The position numbers and the translations under genes were made by a program. The notes under the pieces are model-generated. The model did no database searches and was not told where the DNA came from. It saw only the letters and a list, made by a program, of their open reading frames with translations. From Bog-756 sp963841885 (GTDB taxonomy: Bacteria > Actinomycetota > Acidimicrobiia > Acidimicrobiales > RAAP-2), in NCBI GenBank assembly GCA_963841885.1, contig CAWJEK010000015.1, positions 62,001 through 126,000 on the forward strand: a DNA stretch of 64,000 nucleotides, read 5' to 3'. Shown here one piece after another: positions 26,832 through 36,719 of this stretch (positions are counted from its first letter, which is position 1; each line of letters starts with the position of its first letter).

Positions 26832-28166
26832 CTGCCCACCTTCACCCCTGACATAGCTGCCGCCCTGCCGGGGCCGCCCTGGCTGTCGGTCCGCCGCACC
26901 GCGGCGGCCGAGGCCTTCGCCTCGTCGCCACTGCCGACGGAGAAGGACGAGGTCTGGCGGTACAGCCGGATCGACCGGCTGGACCTCGACCGGTTCCGTC
27001 CGGCGGCACCGGCCCGGACCGGCCACGAGCCGGGTCAGTCCCCCTCCGAGCGCATCCACACGCTGGTGGACGGGCTCGGGCCCCGGAGCGGCCTGGTGGT
27101 GACCATCAACGGGGTGCTCGCCACCGTCGCCACGACCGTCGGTGACGACGTCGTCTCCCTCGGGCGGGCGGGCGACCACGCCGAGGGCGCGGCCCTGCTC
27201 GGTGGGGTGCTGGGCGATCCGCACGACTTCCCGCTGCTCAACGACGCCTTCGCCATCGATCCGGTGGTGGTCGACGTGCAGCCGTCGGCGGCCGTCGCCG
27301 ACCCCGTCGTGGTCGTCCACGTGGTGACGGGCGCGGCCGGCGGTGCCGTCTTTCCGCGGACGGTCGTGCGGGCCGGGACGGGCGCCACCGCCGCGGTGGT
27401 GGAGATCGTGGTCGACGCCGACAGCGGCCTGCTGGCCGGGGTGCCGACCGATCTCATGACTCCGGGCGGTCCCCCCGCCGAACGCCTGGTCGTCCCCGTG
27501 ACCGAGTTGAGCGTGGCGGACGGGGCGTCGCTCGCCTACGTCTCGATCCAGGCGCTGGGGAGCGGTACGTGGCAGCTGGCCCACCAGGCGAGCACCATCG
27601 GCGACCACGCCAGCCTCTCGAGCTACGCCGTCGCCCTCGGCGGCAGCTACGCCCGCCTGCGGACCGATTCGGCGCTGGTGGGGGAGTCCGGGGCGAGCAA
27701 CCTGCGGGCCGCCTTCTTCGGCCGTGAAGACCAGATGCTCGACTTCCGGACACTCCAGGATCACCGCGCCCCCCGGACCACGAGCGACCTCCTGTTCATG
27801 GGGGCCGTCGCCGACACCTCCCACTCGGTCTACAGCGGGCTGATCCGCGTGCGTCGGGGGGCCGTGAAGTCCGACGCCCTCCAGACCAACCACAACCTGG
27901 TGCTCGACGAGGGGGCCCACGCCGACTCGGTGCCCAACCTCGACATCGAGGAGAACGACGTGAAGTGCAGCCACGGCTCGACGGTGGGCCCGGTGGACGA
28001 GGACCAGCGCTACTACCTGGAGTCACGCGGCGTCGAGCCGGCCCGGGCCGAGCAGCTGATCGTGGCCGGATTCTTCGAGAGCATCGCCGATCAGGTGCCG
28101 GTGCCGGGTGTGCGCGGCCTGGTGGGTCGGACACTGGCCGCCCGGGCGGGGGTCTCCCATGACTGA
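26832..28166 (+). CDS. sufD: Fe-S cluster assembly protein SufD
   Basis: About 444 residues, partner of SufB in the SufBCD scaffold. LPTEKDEVWRYSRIDRLDLD is the N-terminal signature. The beta-helix core ends with DHRAPRTTSDLLFMGAVADT, then HSVYSGLIRVRRGAVKSDAL and KCSHGSTVGPVDEDQRYYLE with the conserved SufD cysteine and His. No ATG, GTG or TTG lies at the expected start. GAGAGG at 26818-26823 points to CTG at 26832 (or ATC at 26829). The stop overlaps the Rieske gene by 8 bases. Confidence 0.9.
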   Translation: MPTFTPDIAAALPGPPWLSVRRTAAAEAFASSPLPTEKDEVWRYSRIDRLDLDRFRPAAPARTGHEPGQSPSERIHTLVDGLGPRSGLVVTINGVLATVATTVGDDVVSLGRAGDHAEGAALLGGVLGDPHDFPLLNDAFAIDPVVVDVQPSAAVADPVVVVHVVTGAAGGAVFPRTVVRAGTGATAAVVEIVVDADSGLLAGVPTDLMTPGGPPAERLVVPVTELSVADGASLAYVSIQALGSGTWQLAHQASTIGDHASLSSYAVALGGSYARLRTDSALVGESGASNLRAAFFGREDQMLDFRTLQDHRAPRTTSDLLFMGAVADTSHSVYSGLIRVRRGAVKSDALQTNHNLVLDEGAHADSVPNLDIEENDVKCSHGSTVGPVDEDQRYYLESRGVEPARAEQLIVAGFFESIADQVPVPGVRGLVGRTLAARAGVSHD

Positions 28167-28506
28167 GGGCACCGTGGAGCACGCCGACGGAACGGCGACG
28201 GCATGGCTGTGCGCCGTCGACGACGTCGCCCCCGGCCAGGCCCGGCGCTTCGACGTCGCCGGACTGCGGGTGGCGCTCGTGCGCATCGACGACGAGTTCC
28301 ACGCCGTGGGCGACCGGTGCAGTCACGAGGACTTCTCGTTGGCCGACGGCGAGGTGTGGGCGGCGGAGTGCGAGATCGAGTGCGCCAAGCACGGCTCGAC
28401 CTTCGACCTTCGCACGGGCGCCCCGTGCTCGCTCCCGGCGACTCGGCCGGTGCCCGTCTACCAGGTGGTCGTCGCCGACGGCCAGGTCTCGGTGGTGGTC
28501 CCGTGA
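28159..28506 (+). CDS. Rieske-type [2Fe-2S] ferredoxin of the suf operon
   Basis: 115 residues, soluble. The cluster ligands are C-x-H (RCSHEDFS) and C-x2-H (CAKHG), about 17 residues apart, as in NirD-like and dioxygenase ferredoxins. DGEVWAAECEIECAKHGSTF and DLRTGAPCSLPATRPVPVY give the fold. It probably supplies electrons in cluster assembly or is a housekeeping ferredoxin; this location beside sufCD is common in actinobacteria. ATG at 28159; the stop overlaps sufC by 4 bases. Confidence 0.9.
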   Translation: MTEGTVEHADGTATAWLCAVDDVAPGQARRFDVAGLRVALVRIDDEFHAVGDRCSHEDFSLADGEVWAAECEIECAKHGSTFDLRTGAPCSLPATRPVPVYQVVVADGQVSVVVP

Positions 28507-29240
28507 GCACGGGCGAACTCGTCATCGAGGACCTCCGGGTCGGCATCCCGGGGCGGGAGATCCTCCAAGGGGTGTCCCTCACCGTCCGTAGCGGCGAGGT
28601 CCACGCCGTCATGGGGCCCAACGGCTCGGGCAAGAGCACGCTGGCCCACGTCCTGATGGGGCGCCCGGGCTACGAGGTCCTCGGGGGCTCGGTGACCCTG
28701 GACGGCATCGACCTGCTGGCCCTCCCCACCTGGCAGCGCGCCCGGGCCGGCCTGTTCCTGGCCATGCAGCACCCCATCGAGGTGCCCGGCGTGTCGTTGC
28801 TCGAGTCGCTCGGCGCCGCCCGCCAGACGGTTCCCGTCGGTGGTCCCGATCCCGACCTGACGGACCGCCTGCGGGCCGAGGCCGCCCGCATCGGCTTCGA
28901 CGAGCGTTTCCTCGACCGGCCCCTCAACGTCGACCTGTCCGGGGGCGAGCGCAAGCGGAACGAGACGCTCCAGATGGGGGTACTGCGACCCCGCTTCGCC
29001 GTGCTCGACGAGATCGACTCGGGCCTCGACGTCGACGCCCTGGCCGACGTCGGACGACGCGTCCAGGAGGCCACCACCGAGTGGGGACTGGGCGTCCTGG
29101 CCATCACCCACTTCCGGCGGCTGCTCGACGTGCTGCACCCCGACGTGGTCCACGTCCTGTCGGGGGGCAGGGTCGTCGCCACCGGCGGCGCCGACCTGGC
29201 GGAGATCGTCGACCGAACCGGGTACGCCGCCTATATCTGA
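28503..29240 (+). CDS. sufC: SufC ATPase, copy 1 (SufBCD arm)
   Basis: 245 residues. ABC-type ATPase of the SufBCD scaffold: Walker A MGPNGSGKSTLAHVLMG, Q-loop region LAMQHPIEVPGVSLLE, signature VDLSGGERKRNETLQMGVLR, Walker B FAVLDEIDSGLDVDAL and the switch His in AITHFRRLL. GTG start overlaps the Rieske stop (GTGA). It is clearly different in sequence from the second SufC at 32733-33560, although both are full length with intact motifs. Confidence 0.94.
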   Translation: MSTGELVIEDLRVGIPGREILQGVSLTVRSGEVHAVMGPNGSGKSTLAHVLMGRPGYEVLGGSVTLDGIDLLALPTWQRARAGLFLAMQHPIEVPGVSLLESLGAARQTVPVGGPDPDLTDRLRAEAARIGFDERFLDRPLNVDLSGGERKRNETLQMGVLRPRFAVLDEIDSGLDVDALADVGRRVQEATTEWGLGVLAITHFRRLLDVLHPDVVHVLSGGRVVATGGADLAEIVDRTGYAAYI

Positions 29241-29258
29241 GCAGGTGCGCTCCCGTGG

Positions 29259-29280
29259 ACTCCCGCCTGCCGCCGGGAGT
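29259..29280 (+). terminator. Possible terminator hairpin after sufC copy 1
   Basis: ACTCCCG (29259-29265) pairs with CGGGAGT (29274-29280) across 8 bases, 19 bases after the sufC stop and before the LCP gene. No T run follows, which is common in high-GC actinobacteria. Weak prediction. Confidence 0.35.
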
Positions 29281-29318
29281 GACCGGTTGCGCGGTGCCCG
29301 GATTGCTAGCGTCAGCCC

Positions 29319-30896
29319 ATGGCCCGCCGAGACCGCCGCCGTAAGGGCGCACACAGCGCCAAGCGGCGCTCCGATGCGGACGACTCCGGCGCGGGCGGCG
29401 CGGGGCCCGATTCCCCCGCGGGCGAGGGTGACGACGCCCCACCGGTGCCGGGGGACCCGTCCGGGCCCTCCGACCTGACCGGCGCGGTGGCCGCGTCCGG
29501 CGGTGCGTCCGGTGGTGCGTCCGACGGGGATGCGGGTGCCGGCGAAGATGCGTCGGACGCTCCGTCCTCGGGGGCGGCCCCCGGCGTGGGTGACTCGGGA
29601 GCCGACCTCCTGGCCGCCATGGGGGGTGGTGCCGTCGCCGGTGGCCCCGACCTCGGCACGGTCATGACCCGGAAGGAGCGGCGCGAGGCCCGCGACGGGT
29701 CGGTGGGCAAGGCGAAGCGGACGAAGCCCAAGCGAACGTGGTTGGACTGGGTGCTGCTGTGCGGCGTCGTCGTCGTGTCGCTCACCCTCATCGGCATCAC
29801 GACCGGGTACTTCTACGTGCAGTACCGCTTCCACCAGGTGACCAAAGTCACGGTGCACCATCTCAAGGTGGTGCCACCGGGGGCGCCGTTCAACGTGCTG
29901 CTGATCGGCTCGGACTCGCGCTCCGGGTTCACGCCGGCCGATGTCGCCGCCTACGGCAGTGAGGCCACCGCCGGAGGTCAGCGGAGCGACGTCGTGAAGA
30001 TCGTGCACGTCGTGCCCGCGACGGGTCAGATCAGCGTGCTGTCGATCCCTCGGGACACGATGGTCGCGGTGGCCGGCGACACCAGCCAGACGGGCACGTA
30101 CAACCGCATCAACTCCACGTACGCCAACGGGCCGGACCAGCTCGTCCAGACCATCGAGGCCAACTTCGGCATCCCCATCGAACACGTGGTCCAGCTGAAC
30201 TTCCTGGGCTTCCGCGGGGCGGTCGACGCCATCGGTGGTGTCTACCTCGACTTCCCGTACCCGGCGCGCGACCAGTACACCGGCCTCGACATCACGACCA
30301 CGGGCTGTCAGCACGTGAACGGGGGCTACGCGCTGGCCGTGGCCCGCAGCCGCCACTACGAGTACTACCAGGACGGCGAGTGGATGTACGACGGCACCAG
30401 CGACTTCGGCCGAATCCAGCGCCAGAACGCCTTCCTCAAGGCCCTCATCAACCAGGCCGAGAAGCAGTACAACCCGCTCACCCTGAACGCCTTCATCGGC
30501 TCGGTCGTCCAGGGCGTGACCATCGACTCGTCGTTCACCATCTCGGAGTTGGTCCAGTTGGCCCAGGAGTTCCGGGACTTCGCCTCGACCAACCTGGCGA
30601 CCGCGACGCTGCCCACCTATGCCGAGTCGTCCTCGGAGTTCGCCTCGCTCGGCTCCGTCCTCTACGTGCAGCAGCCCCAGGCGGACCAGGTGATCAGCCA
30701 GTTCCTGGGCGCCCCGGCGCCGCCGGTGACCACGCCGCCCCCCACTCCCTACGGTGGGGCGGCGACCACGACCACCACGACGACGGAAGCCTCCGGCAGC
30801 TACTCCGGAGGCGGGACCACGCCGTCGACGTCGGCGACGTCGGTGACGACGACCACCATCGATACCAGCTTCGATCCGACCCCCTGCGAACCCTGA
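29319..30896 (+). CDS. LytR-CpsA-Psr (LCP) family cell-wall glycopolymer ligase
   Basis: 525 residues. LCP enzymes attach polymers such as arabinogalactan or teichoic acid to peptidoglycan outside the membrane. The N-terminal 125 residues are low-complexity Gly/Ala/Asp with a basic patch (RTKPKR). A single membrane helix (WVLLCGVVVVSLTLIGITTG) follows, then the LCP domain: VLLIGSDSR, RSDVVKIVHVVPATGQISVL, SIPRDTMV, and RHYEYYQDGEW to FGRIQRQNAFLKALINQ with the phosphate-binding arginines. A Thr-rich tail ends it. ATG at 29319 lies 6 bases after TAGCGT. It separates the two suf arms. Confidence 0.9.
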   Translation: MARRDRRRKGAHSAKRRSDADDSGAGGAGPDSPAGEGDDAPPVPGDPSGPSDLTGAVAASGGASGGASDGDAGAGEDASDAPSSGAAPGVGDSGADLLAAMGGGAVAGGPDLGTVMTRKERREARDGSVGKAKRTKPKRTWLDWVLLCGVVVVSLTLIGITTGYFYVQYRFHQVTKVTVHHLKVVPPGAPFNVLLIGSDSRSGFTPADVAAYGSEATAGGQRSDVVKIVHVVPATGQISVLSIPRDTMVAVAGDTSQTGTYNRINSTYANGPDQLVQTIEANFGIPIEHVVQLNFLGFRGAVDAIGGVYLDFPYPARDQYTGLDITTTGCQHVNGGYALAVARSRHYEYYQDGEWMYDGTSDFGRIQRQNAFLKALINQAEKQYNPLTLNAFIGSVVQGVTIDSSFTISELVQLAQEFRDFASTNLATATLPTYAESSSEFASLGSVLYVQQPQADQVISQFLGAPAPPVTTPPPTPYGGAATTTTTTTEASGSYSGGGTTPSTSATSVTTTTIDTSFDPTPCEP

Positions 30897-30913
30897 CGCG
30901 GGCCGGACCCGGC

Positions 30914-31417
30914 TCAGGCGGGTGCGGCGGCGGAGACCTCGTCGAGGCCCTGGCTCAGGGTGTTCCAGCTGAGCGTGGCGCACTTGATGCGCACCGGGAA
31001 CTTGACCACGCCCTGCAGGGCGGCCAGTTCGCCGAGGGCGTCGACGTCGATCGCTTCGGGCTCGGCCGCCTCGCCGGACGCGCCCTCGGCACCGTCGGCG
31101 GGGAGGGTGGACTCGTGGATCGACATCATCTGCTTGAACGTGCCGATCAGCTCGCGCACCTCGGAGACCGGCTTGCCCTTCACCGCCGCCGACATGAGCG
31201 AGGCGGACGACTGGCTGATGGAACACCCGGTCCCGGCGATCTTGATGTCGTCGAGCACGCCGTCCTCCACGTCGATGGTGACCACGATCTCGTCGCCGCA
31301 GAGGGGGTTGAACCCCTCCACCCGCACGGCGGGCGGCGACTCGAGTTCGCCGCGGTTCCGGGGCGAGCGGTAGTGGTCGAGGATGATCTCGCGGTAGAGG
31401 TCTTCGAGGCCGGGCAT
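30914..31417 (-). CDS. sufU: SufU sulfur-relay / cluster assembly protein
   Basis: 167 residues. SufU takes persulfide from SufS through zinc-ligand exchange and passes it to SufBCD. DLYREIILDHYRSPRNRGEL, FNPLCGDEI (first Cys), AGTGCSISQSSASLMSAAVK (second Cys) and VRIKCATLSWNTL (third Cys) are the signature, with the insert between the second and third Cys typical of SufU. An extra acidic Ala/Glu stretch sits in that insert. Last gene of the leftward arm sufC2-sufS-sufU, 64 bases after sufS. Confidence 0.92.
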   Translation of the reverse strand: MPGLEDLYREIILDHYRSPRNRGELESPPAVRVEGFNPLCGDEIVVTIDVEDGVLDDIKIAGTGCSISQSSASLMSAAVKGKPVSEVRELIGTFKQMMSIHESTLPADGAEGASGEAAEPEAIDVDALGELAALQGVVKFPVRIKCATLSWNTLSQGLDEVSAAAPA

Positions 31418-31481
31418 CAGGCCGGGGTCCCTTCGTCACGGGGGTGCGTCGGCACCCGGGTCCAAGCGTATCGGGGGCCGG

Positions 31482-32732
31482 TCACCCGAAGAACCGACCG
31501 GCGGCGTCGAGTGCGTCGACCAGGGTGTCGACGTCGTTCTCGTCGTTGTAGAGGGCGAACGAGGCCCGGGCGGTGGCGTTGACGCCCAGACGCCGCATCA
31601 GGGGCTTGGCGCAGTGGTGGCCGGCCCGCACGCACACGCCGTACTCGTCCAGGATCTGGGAGACGTCGTGGGGATGGACGTCTCCGAAGGCGAAGGAGAT
31701 GACGCCGCCGCGGTCTTCGGCCCGGGGTGGGCCGAAGATGCGGATACCGTCGCCGAAGCGGTCCCGGAGGGTATCGAGGGCGTATGCGGTCAGCGTGACC
31801 TCGTGGGCCCGGACGTTGTCCATGCCGACGGCCCGCAGGTAGTCGACGGCCGCACCGAGCCCGATCGCCTCGGTGATGGGCGGGGTGCCGGCCTCGAACC
31901 GCCAGGGGATGTCGTTGGGGGTGAAGCCGTCCTTGCGCACGTCGAGGATCATCTCCCCCCCACCGAGGAACGGCGGCATGGACCCGAGCAGCTCCTCCCG
32001 ACCCCACAGCACCCCGATGCCGGTCGGTCCGAGCATCTTGTGGGCGCTGAACGCCAGCAGGTCCACGCCGAGGCGCGGTCACGTCGGTGGGGAGGTGCGG
32101 CAGCCACTGGCAGGCGTCGGCCGCCACCAGGGCGCCGGCCGCATGGGCCCGGGCGGCCAGTTCGGGCACCGGATTGAGCGTGCCCAGCACGTTGGACATG
32201 CAGGTGACGGCCAGGAGCTTGGCGCCGTCGAGGGTGGCGTCGAGGTCGTCGAGGACGAGCAGCCCGTCGTCGTCGATGGGCAGCCACCGCAGTTCGACGC
32301 CCCGCTCGGCCGCCAGCATGTGCCACGGGACGATGTTGGCGTGGTGCTCCATCTCCGTCAGCACCACCACGTCGCCCCGCCCGAGGTTCGAACGCCCCCA
32401 GCTGTGGGCGACCAGGTTGAGCGCCTCGGTGGCGTTCTTGGTGAACACCACCTCGCGGGCGGGCGCCGGTGCGCCGATGAACCGGCCGACATTGGTCCGT
32501 GCCGCCTCGAAGCGGCGGGTCGCCTCCTCGGCGATGGCGTACACGCCCCGGTGGACGTTGGCGTGCGTCGTCTCGTCGTACTCGCGCATGGCGTCGAGGA
32601 CCGCGGTGGGACGCTGGGACGAGGCGGCCGAGTCGAGATAGGTGATGCGGCGTCCGTGCACCTCGCGGGAGAGCAGTGGGAAGTCCTTGGCCAGGGTGGC
32701 GGCGTCGAAGGCGGCCTCCGACACCGAGGGGG

Positions 32733-32745
<13 letters not shown>
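31482..32745 (-). CDS. sufS: Cysteine desulfurase SufS, one frameshift
   Basis: PLP enzyme taking sulfur from cysteine for cluster assembly, about 420 residues. ITYLDSAASSQRPTAVLDAM, THANVHRGVYAIAEEATRRF, and TEMEHHANIVPWHMLA lie upstream. FSAHKMLGPTGIGVLWG with the PLP lysine and RAGHHCAKPLMRRLGV with the active-site cysteine lie downstream. The frames separate at about 32075; removing one extra base there (ACCGCGCC to ACCGCCC) restores DVTALGVDLLAFSAHKM. ATG at 32743-32745 overlaps the end of sufC copy 2 by 13 bases, so the genes are coupled. The break is probably a sequence error. Confidence 0.9.
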
Positions 32746-33560
<815 letters not shown>

Positions 33561-33567
33561 GCTGCCG

Positions 33568-33611
33568 ATTGTAGCCGCTCCCCAGGATTTCCCCTACGGC
33601 GGTAGGGGGAA
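33568..33611. promoter_or_regulatory. sufC2 promoter and palindrome carrying the suf decamer
   Basis: On the minus strand TACAAT (33573-33568) is the -10 for sufC copy 2. Upstream, TTCCCCTAC (33589-33597) and GTAGGGGGAA (33602-33611) form a near-perfect inverted repeat with one extra G. The minus strand of the left arm reads TAGGGGAAAT (33596-33587), identical to the decamer at the sufB promoter. The right arm reads TAGGGGGAATT toward the glycosidase gene. A regulator dimer site is inferred. Confidence 0.5.
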
Positions 33612-33694
33612 TTGTGGCGGGACGGAACGTGGCGAAGTCGGGCGCTGGGCTGGGCAATTCCCGATTCCGGTGCCTCAGCCGGTACGGTACCGCC

Positions 33695-35891
33695 ATGGTC
33701 GACCCCTGGAACTACGCCGGGCCCGGTCACCCAGCTGGGCGCCGGCGGGGGCACCGTCACCCTGGTCGACGAGTCGACGTTCGCCATCAGCGGTGGGGCC
33801 GGCGACATCACCCCCGGAGCCGCCCAGGGGCTCTTCTTCCGCGACACCCGCATCCTGTCCCGGTTCGAGGTGCTGCTCAACGGCAACCGGGCCGAGCCCC
33901 TGTCCGCCGTCAACGACGACCCCTTCAGTGCCACCTTCGTGGCCCGGAACCTGCCGGCCCCGGGGCGGGCCGACTCCACCGTGATGGTGTTCCGGGAGCG
34001 CCATGTGGGTCAGGGCATGCGCGAGGAGCTGCTGCTGCGGAACTTCGGCGACGAGGCCACCGTGTGCTCGGTCGACGTGCTCGTCGACGCGGACTTCGCC
34101 GATCTGTTCGCCGTCAAGGAGGGGCGCGTGGGAGGCGACGTCCAGCTCGGGACCGTATCCAGCGCGATCGAGGAGGGGCGGGTGCACGGTGGGGTGGCGC
34201 CGGACGACGAGTACACGTCGCTCGTCTACACCTACCGTCGCGGACCCGTGGCCCGGGGGGTCGAGATCCGGACGACGGGTGCGGACCGGGTGGCCCCGGG
34301 CCTCATCTGCTACGAGGTGGTCGTTCCGCCGCGGGGCGTGTGGTCGACCTGCGTCGAGATCGGGCCCGTGATCGACGGGCAGGTGTTCGCCCCGAAGTAC
34401 CGCTGCGGGGAGCCGGTCGAACGGGCCACCCCGAGTGAGCGGATGGCCGCCTGGCGCCGACAGGTCCCCCAGGTCGAGACGGACCACCCGGTGCTGAAGC
34501 AGGTGGTGGCCAGGAGCGCCGAGGACCTGGGCGCCCTGCGCATCTTCGATCCCGACTACCCCGAGCGGGTCGTGGTCGCCGCCGGTGCCCCGTGGTTCAT
34601 GACCGTCTTCGGCCGGGACTCGTTGCTGACGGCGTGGATGGCCCTCCTGGTCGACCCCGACCTCGCCCGCGGCGTGCTGCAGACCCTGGCCCGCTTCCAG
34701 GGGACCGAGGTGGACCCCCGCCACGAGGAGGAGCCCGGTCGCATCCTCCACGAGATGCGCTTCGGGGACGCCGCCTCGCTGTCCCTGGGGGGCGGCAGCA
34801 TCTACTACGGCACGGCCGACGCCACCCCGCTGTTCGTCATGCTGCTCGGCGAGATGCGGCGCTGGGGCGTGGCCCGCGAACTCGTCGACGAACTGCTGCC
34901 GAATGCGGCCCGGGCCATCGAGTGGATCGAGCAGTTCGGTGACGCTGACGGTGACGGTTACGTCGAGTACCGCCGGGCCACCGACCGGGGGTTGGCCAAC
35001 CAGGGGTGGAAGGACAGCTGGGACGGCATCCGCTACGGGGACGGCCGGGTGGCCGAGGCCCCCATCGCCCTGGCGGAGGTGCAGGCCTACACCTACGGGG
35101 CCTACCTGGCGAGCGCCCACTTCGCCTTCGAGGCCGGCGACACCGCCACCTACGAGCGGTTCCGGTCCAAGGCCTCCCACCTGAAGGCCAACTTCAACCG
35201 GGACTTCTGGCTCGAGGACAAGGGCTGGTTCGCCGTCGGACTCGACGCCGACAAGCGGCCGATCGACTCACTGACCTCCAACATCGGCCACTGCCTGTGG
35301 ACCGGCATCATCGACGAGGACAAGGCCCACCGCGTGGCCCAGGCCCTGATCGGACCGTCGATGTTCTCCGGATGGGGGCTGCGCACCCTGTCGTGCGACA
35401 ACGGGGGCTACAACCCGATCAGCTACCACTGCGGGTCGGTGTGGCCCCACGACACGGCCATCGTGGCCGCCGGGCTGGCCCGCTACGGCTATGACGGCGC
35501 CGCGCAGCAGCTCATCTTCGGGCTGTTGGACGCGGCCGCGGCCCAGGGCGGACGGCTGCCCGAGCTATTCAGCGGGCTCGACCGGGGCGAGCTGAACGTG
35601 CCGGTCGGCTATCCGACCTCGTGCTCGCCGCAGGCCTGGGCGGCGGCTTCCCCCCTGCTCTGTCTGCGTACCCTGCTCCGGCTGGACCCGTGGATCCCCT
35701 ACGGCAAGACGTGGTTGAGCCCGAACCTGCCCGAGGGGATCGGCTACCTCAAGGTCGAGGGGATCCCCCTGGCCGGAGCGAGGGTCACCATCGAAGTGGG
35801 CTCTGACGTGCCGGGCGGGGTGTCGGTCAGCGGACTGCCTCCCGAGATCGAGATCATCCGCGAACCCCGACGGCCCTCGACGGCCGTCTGA
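33695..35891 (+). CDS. Glycogen-debranching-type glycosidase (amylo-alpha-1,6-glucosidase family), frameshift near start
   Basis: About 732 residues. An N-terminal beta-domain (TFAISGGAGDITPGAAQGLF, FRDTRILSRFEVLLNG) is followed by an (alpha/alpha)6 barrel: APWFMTVFGRDSLLTAWMAL, ATDRGLANQGWKDSWDGIRY and SYHCGSVWPHDTAIVAAGLA with the acidic catalytic region of GH15/GH63-like debranching enzymes. Ends EIIREPRRPSTAV. The ATG at 33695 (MVDPWNYAG) follows TACGGT by 6 bases but needs removal of one base near 33720 to join PVTQLGAGGGTVTLVDES. Probably acts on glycogen or related oligosaccharides in the cytosol. Confidence 0.84.
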
Positions 35892-35927
35892 CCGCCGGAC
35901 CGGCCGCGCGACCACCCGTCGGGCCGG

Positions 35928-36545
35928 TCACCAGCCCCGTTCGACCCACTCCGCCAGGTGGGGGGACTCGGCCCCGATCGTGGTGCCGTCCCCATGGCCC
36001 GGCAGGACCAGCGTGTCGGCGTCGAAGGCGGTGAACAGACGGTCCTCGATGGAGCGGATGATGGTGGCGAAGTCGGCGTTCTCGAACGAGGTGTTGCCCG
36101 GCCCCCCGGGAAAGAGGGTGTCGCCGGTGAACAGCAGGGGCGTGCCCTCCACGGCGAAGCACATGGAGCCCGGCGTGTGCCCGGGCGTGGCGATGGTGGC
36201 GATGCGCAGGCGTCCCACCTCGAGGACCGACCCGTCGTCGAGGATCTGGTCGTAGGCGGGCAGCATGGCGGCGTCGGCCTCGGTGACGGCCACGTCGTAG
36301 CCGGCGTCGCGGACGGCCTCGACGGCCTGGATGTGGTCCCAGTGGCCGTGGGTCTCGACCACCCGGCGCACCCCGAGATCGCGGCACAGTTCGAGCAGCC
36401 GCTCGTGCTCGTTGGCGGCGTCGATGAGGAGCGCATCACCGGTCTGGCGGCAGCGCACCACGTAGACGTTGTTGTCCATCGGGCCGACCACCACGCGGTG
36501 GACCTCGACGCCGGTGTCCTGGTAGTCGATGACGGTCTCGGCCAT
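35928..36545 (-). CDS. Metallo-beta-lactamase fold hydrolase, glyoxalase II-like
   Basis: 205 residues with THGHWDHIQAVEAVRDAG (HxHxDH) near residue 70, TPGHTPGSMCFAVEG, TGDTLFPGGPGNTSF and a final LPGHGDGTTIG, the four metal-ligand blocks in normal order. Start region VVVGPMDNNVYVVRCRQTGD is typical of hydroxyacylglutathione hydrolase-like proteins. Mycothiol-linked thioesters are a plausible substrate in actinobacteria, but this is inference. ATG at 36543-36545, divergent from the acyl-CoA dehydrogenase. Confidence 0.87.
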   Translation of the reverse strand: MAETVIDYQDTGVEVHRVVVGPMDNNVYVVRCRQTGDALLIDAANEHERLLELCRDLGVRRVVETHGHWDHIQAVEAVRDAGYDVAVTEADAAMLPAYDQILDDGSVLEVGRLRIATIATPGHTPGSMCFAVEGTPLLFTGDTLFPGGPGNTSFENADFATIIRSIEDRLFTAFDADTLVLPGHGDGTTIGAESPHLAEWVERGW

Positions 36546-36719
36546 GGGCCCCACCTCCTGGCCGCAGCGTAGCGGGGGCACCGCCGGAGGGCGGCCGGAG
36601 CGACCTCCCCCGTTGGTCACCGTGGGCGGGGTTCTGGTAGACAAACAGGGCATGTTGTCCCCGGTGGGGGCACCACCACACGCCGTCCCCGGTGGGGGAC
36701 TCCACTGGATGGAGACCAG

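Noticed and set aside
28458..31439. 993-residue minus-strand open frame across sufC and the LCP gene
   Set aside because: Shadow of high-GC coding on the opposite strand: composition is Arg/Gly/His-rich with no motifs, and it overlaps two well-supported genes.
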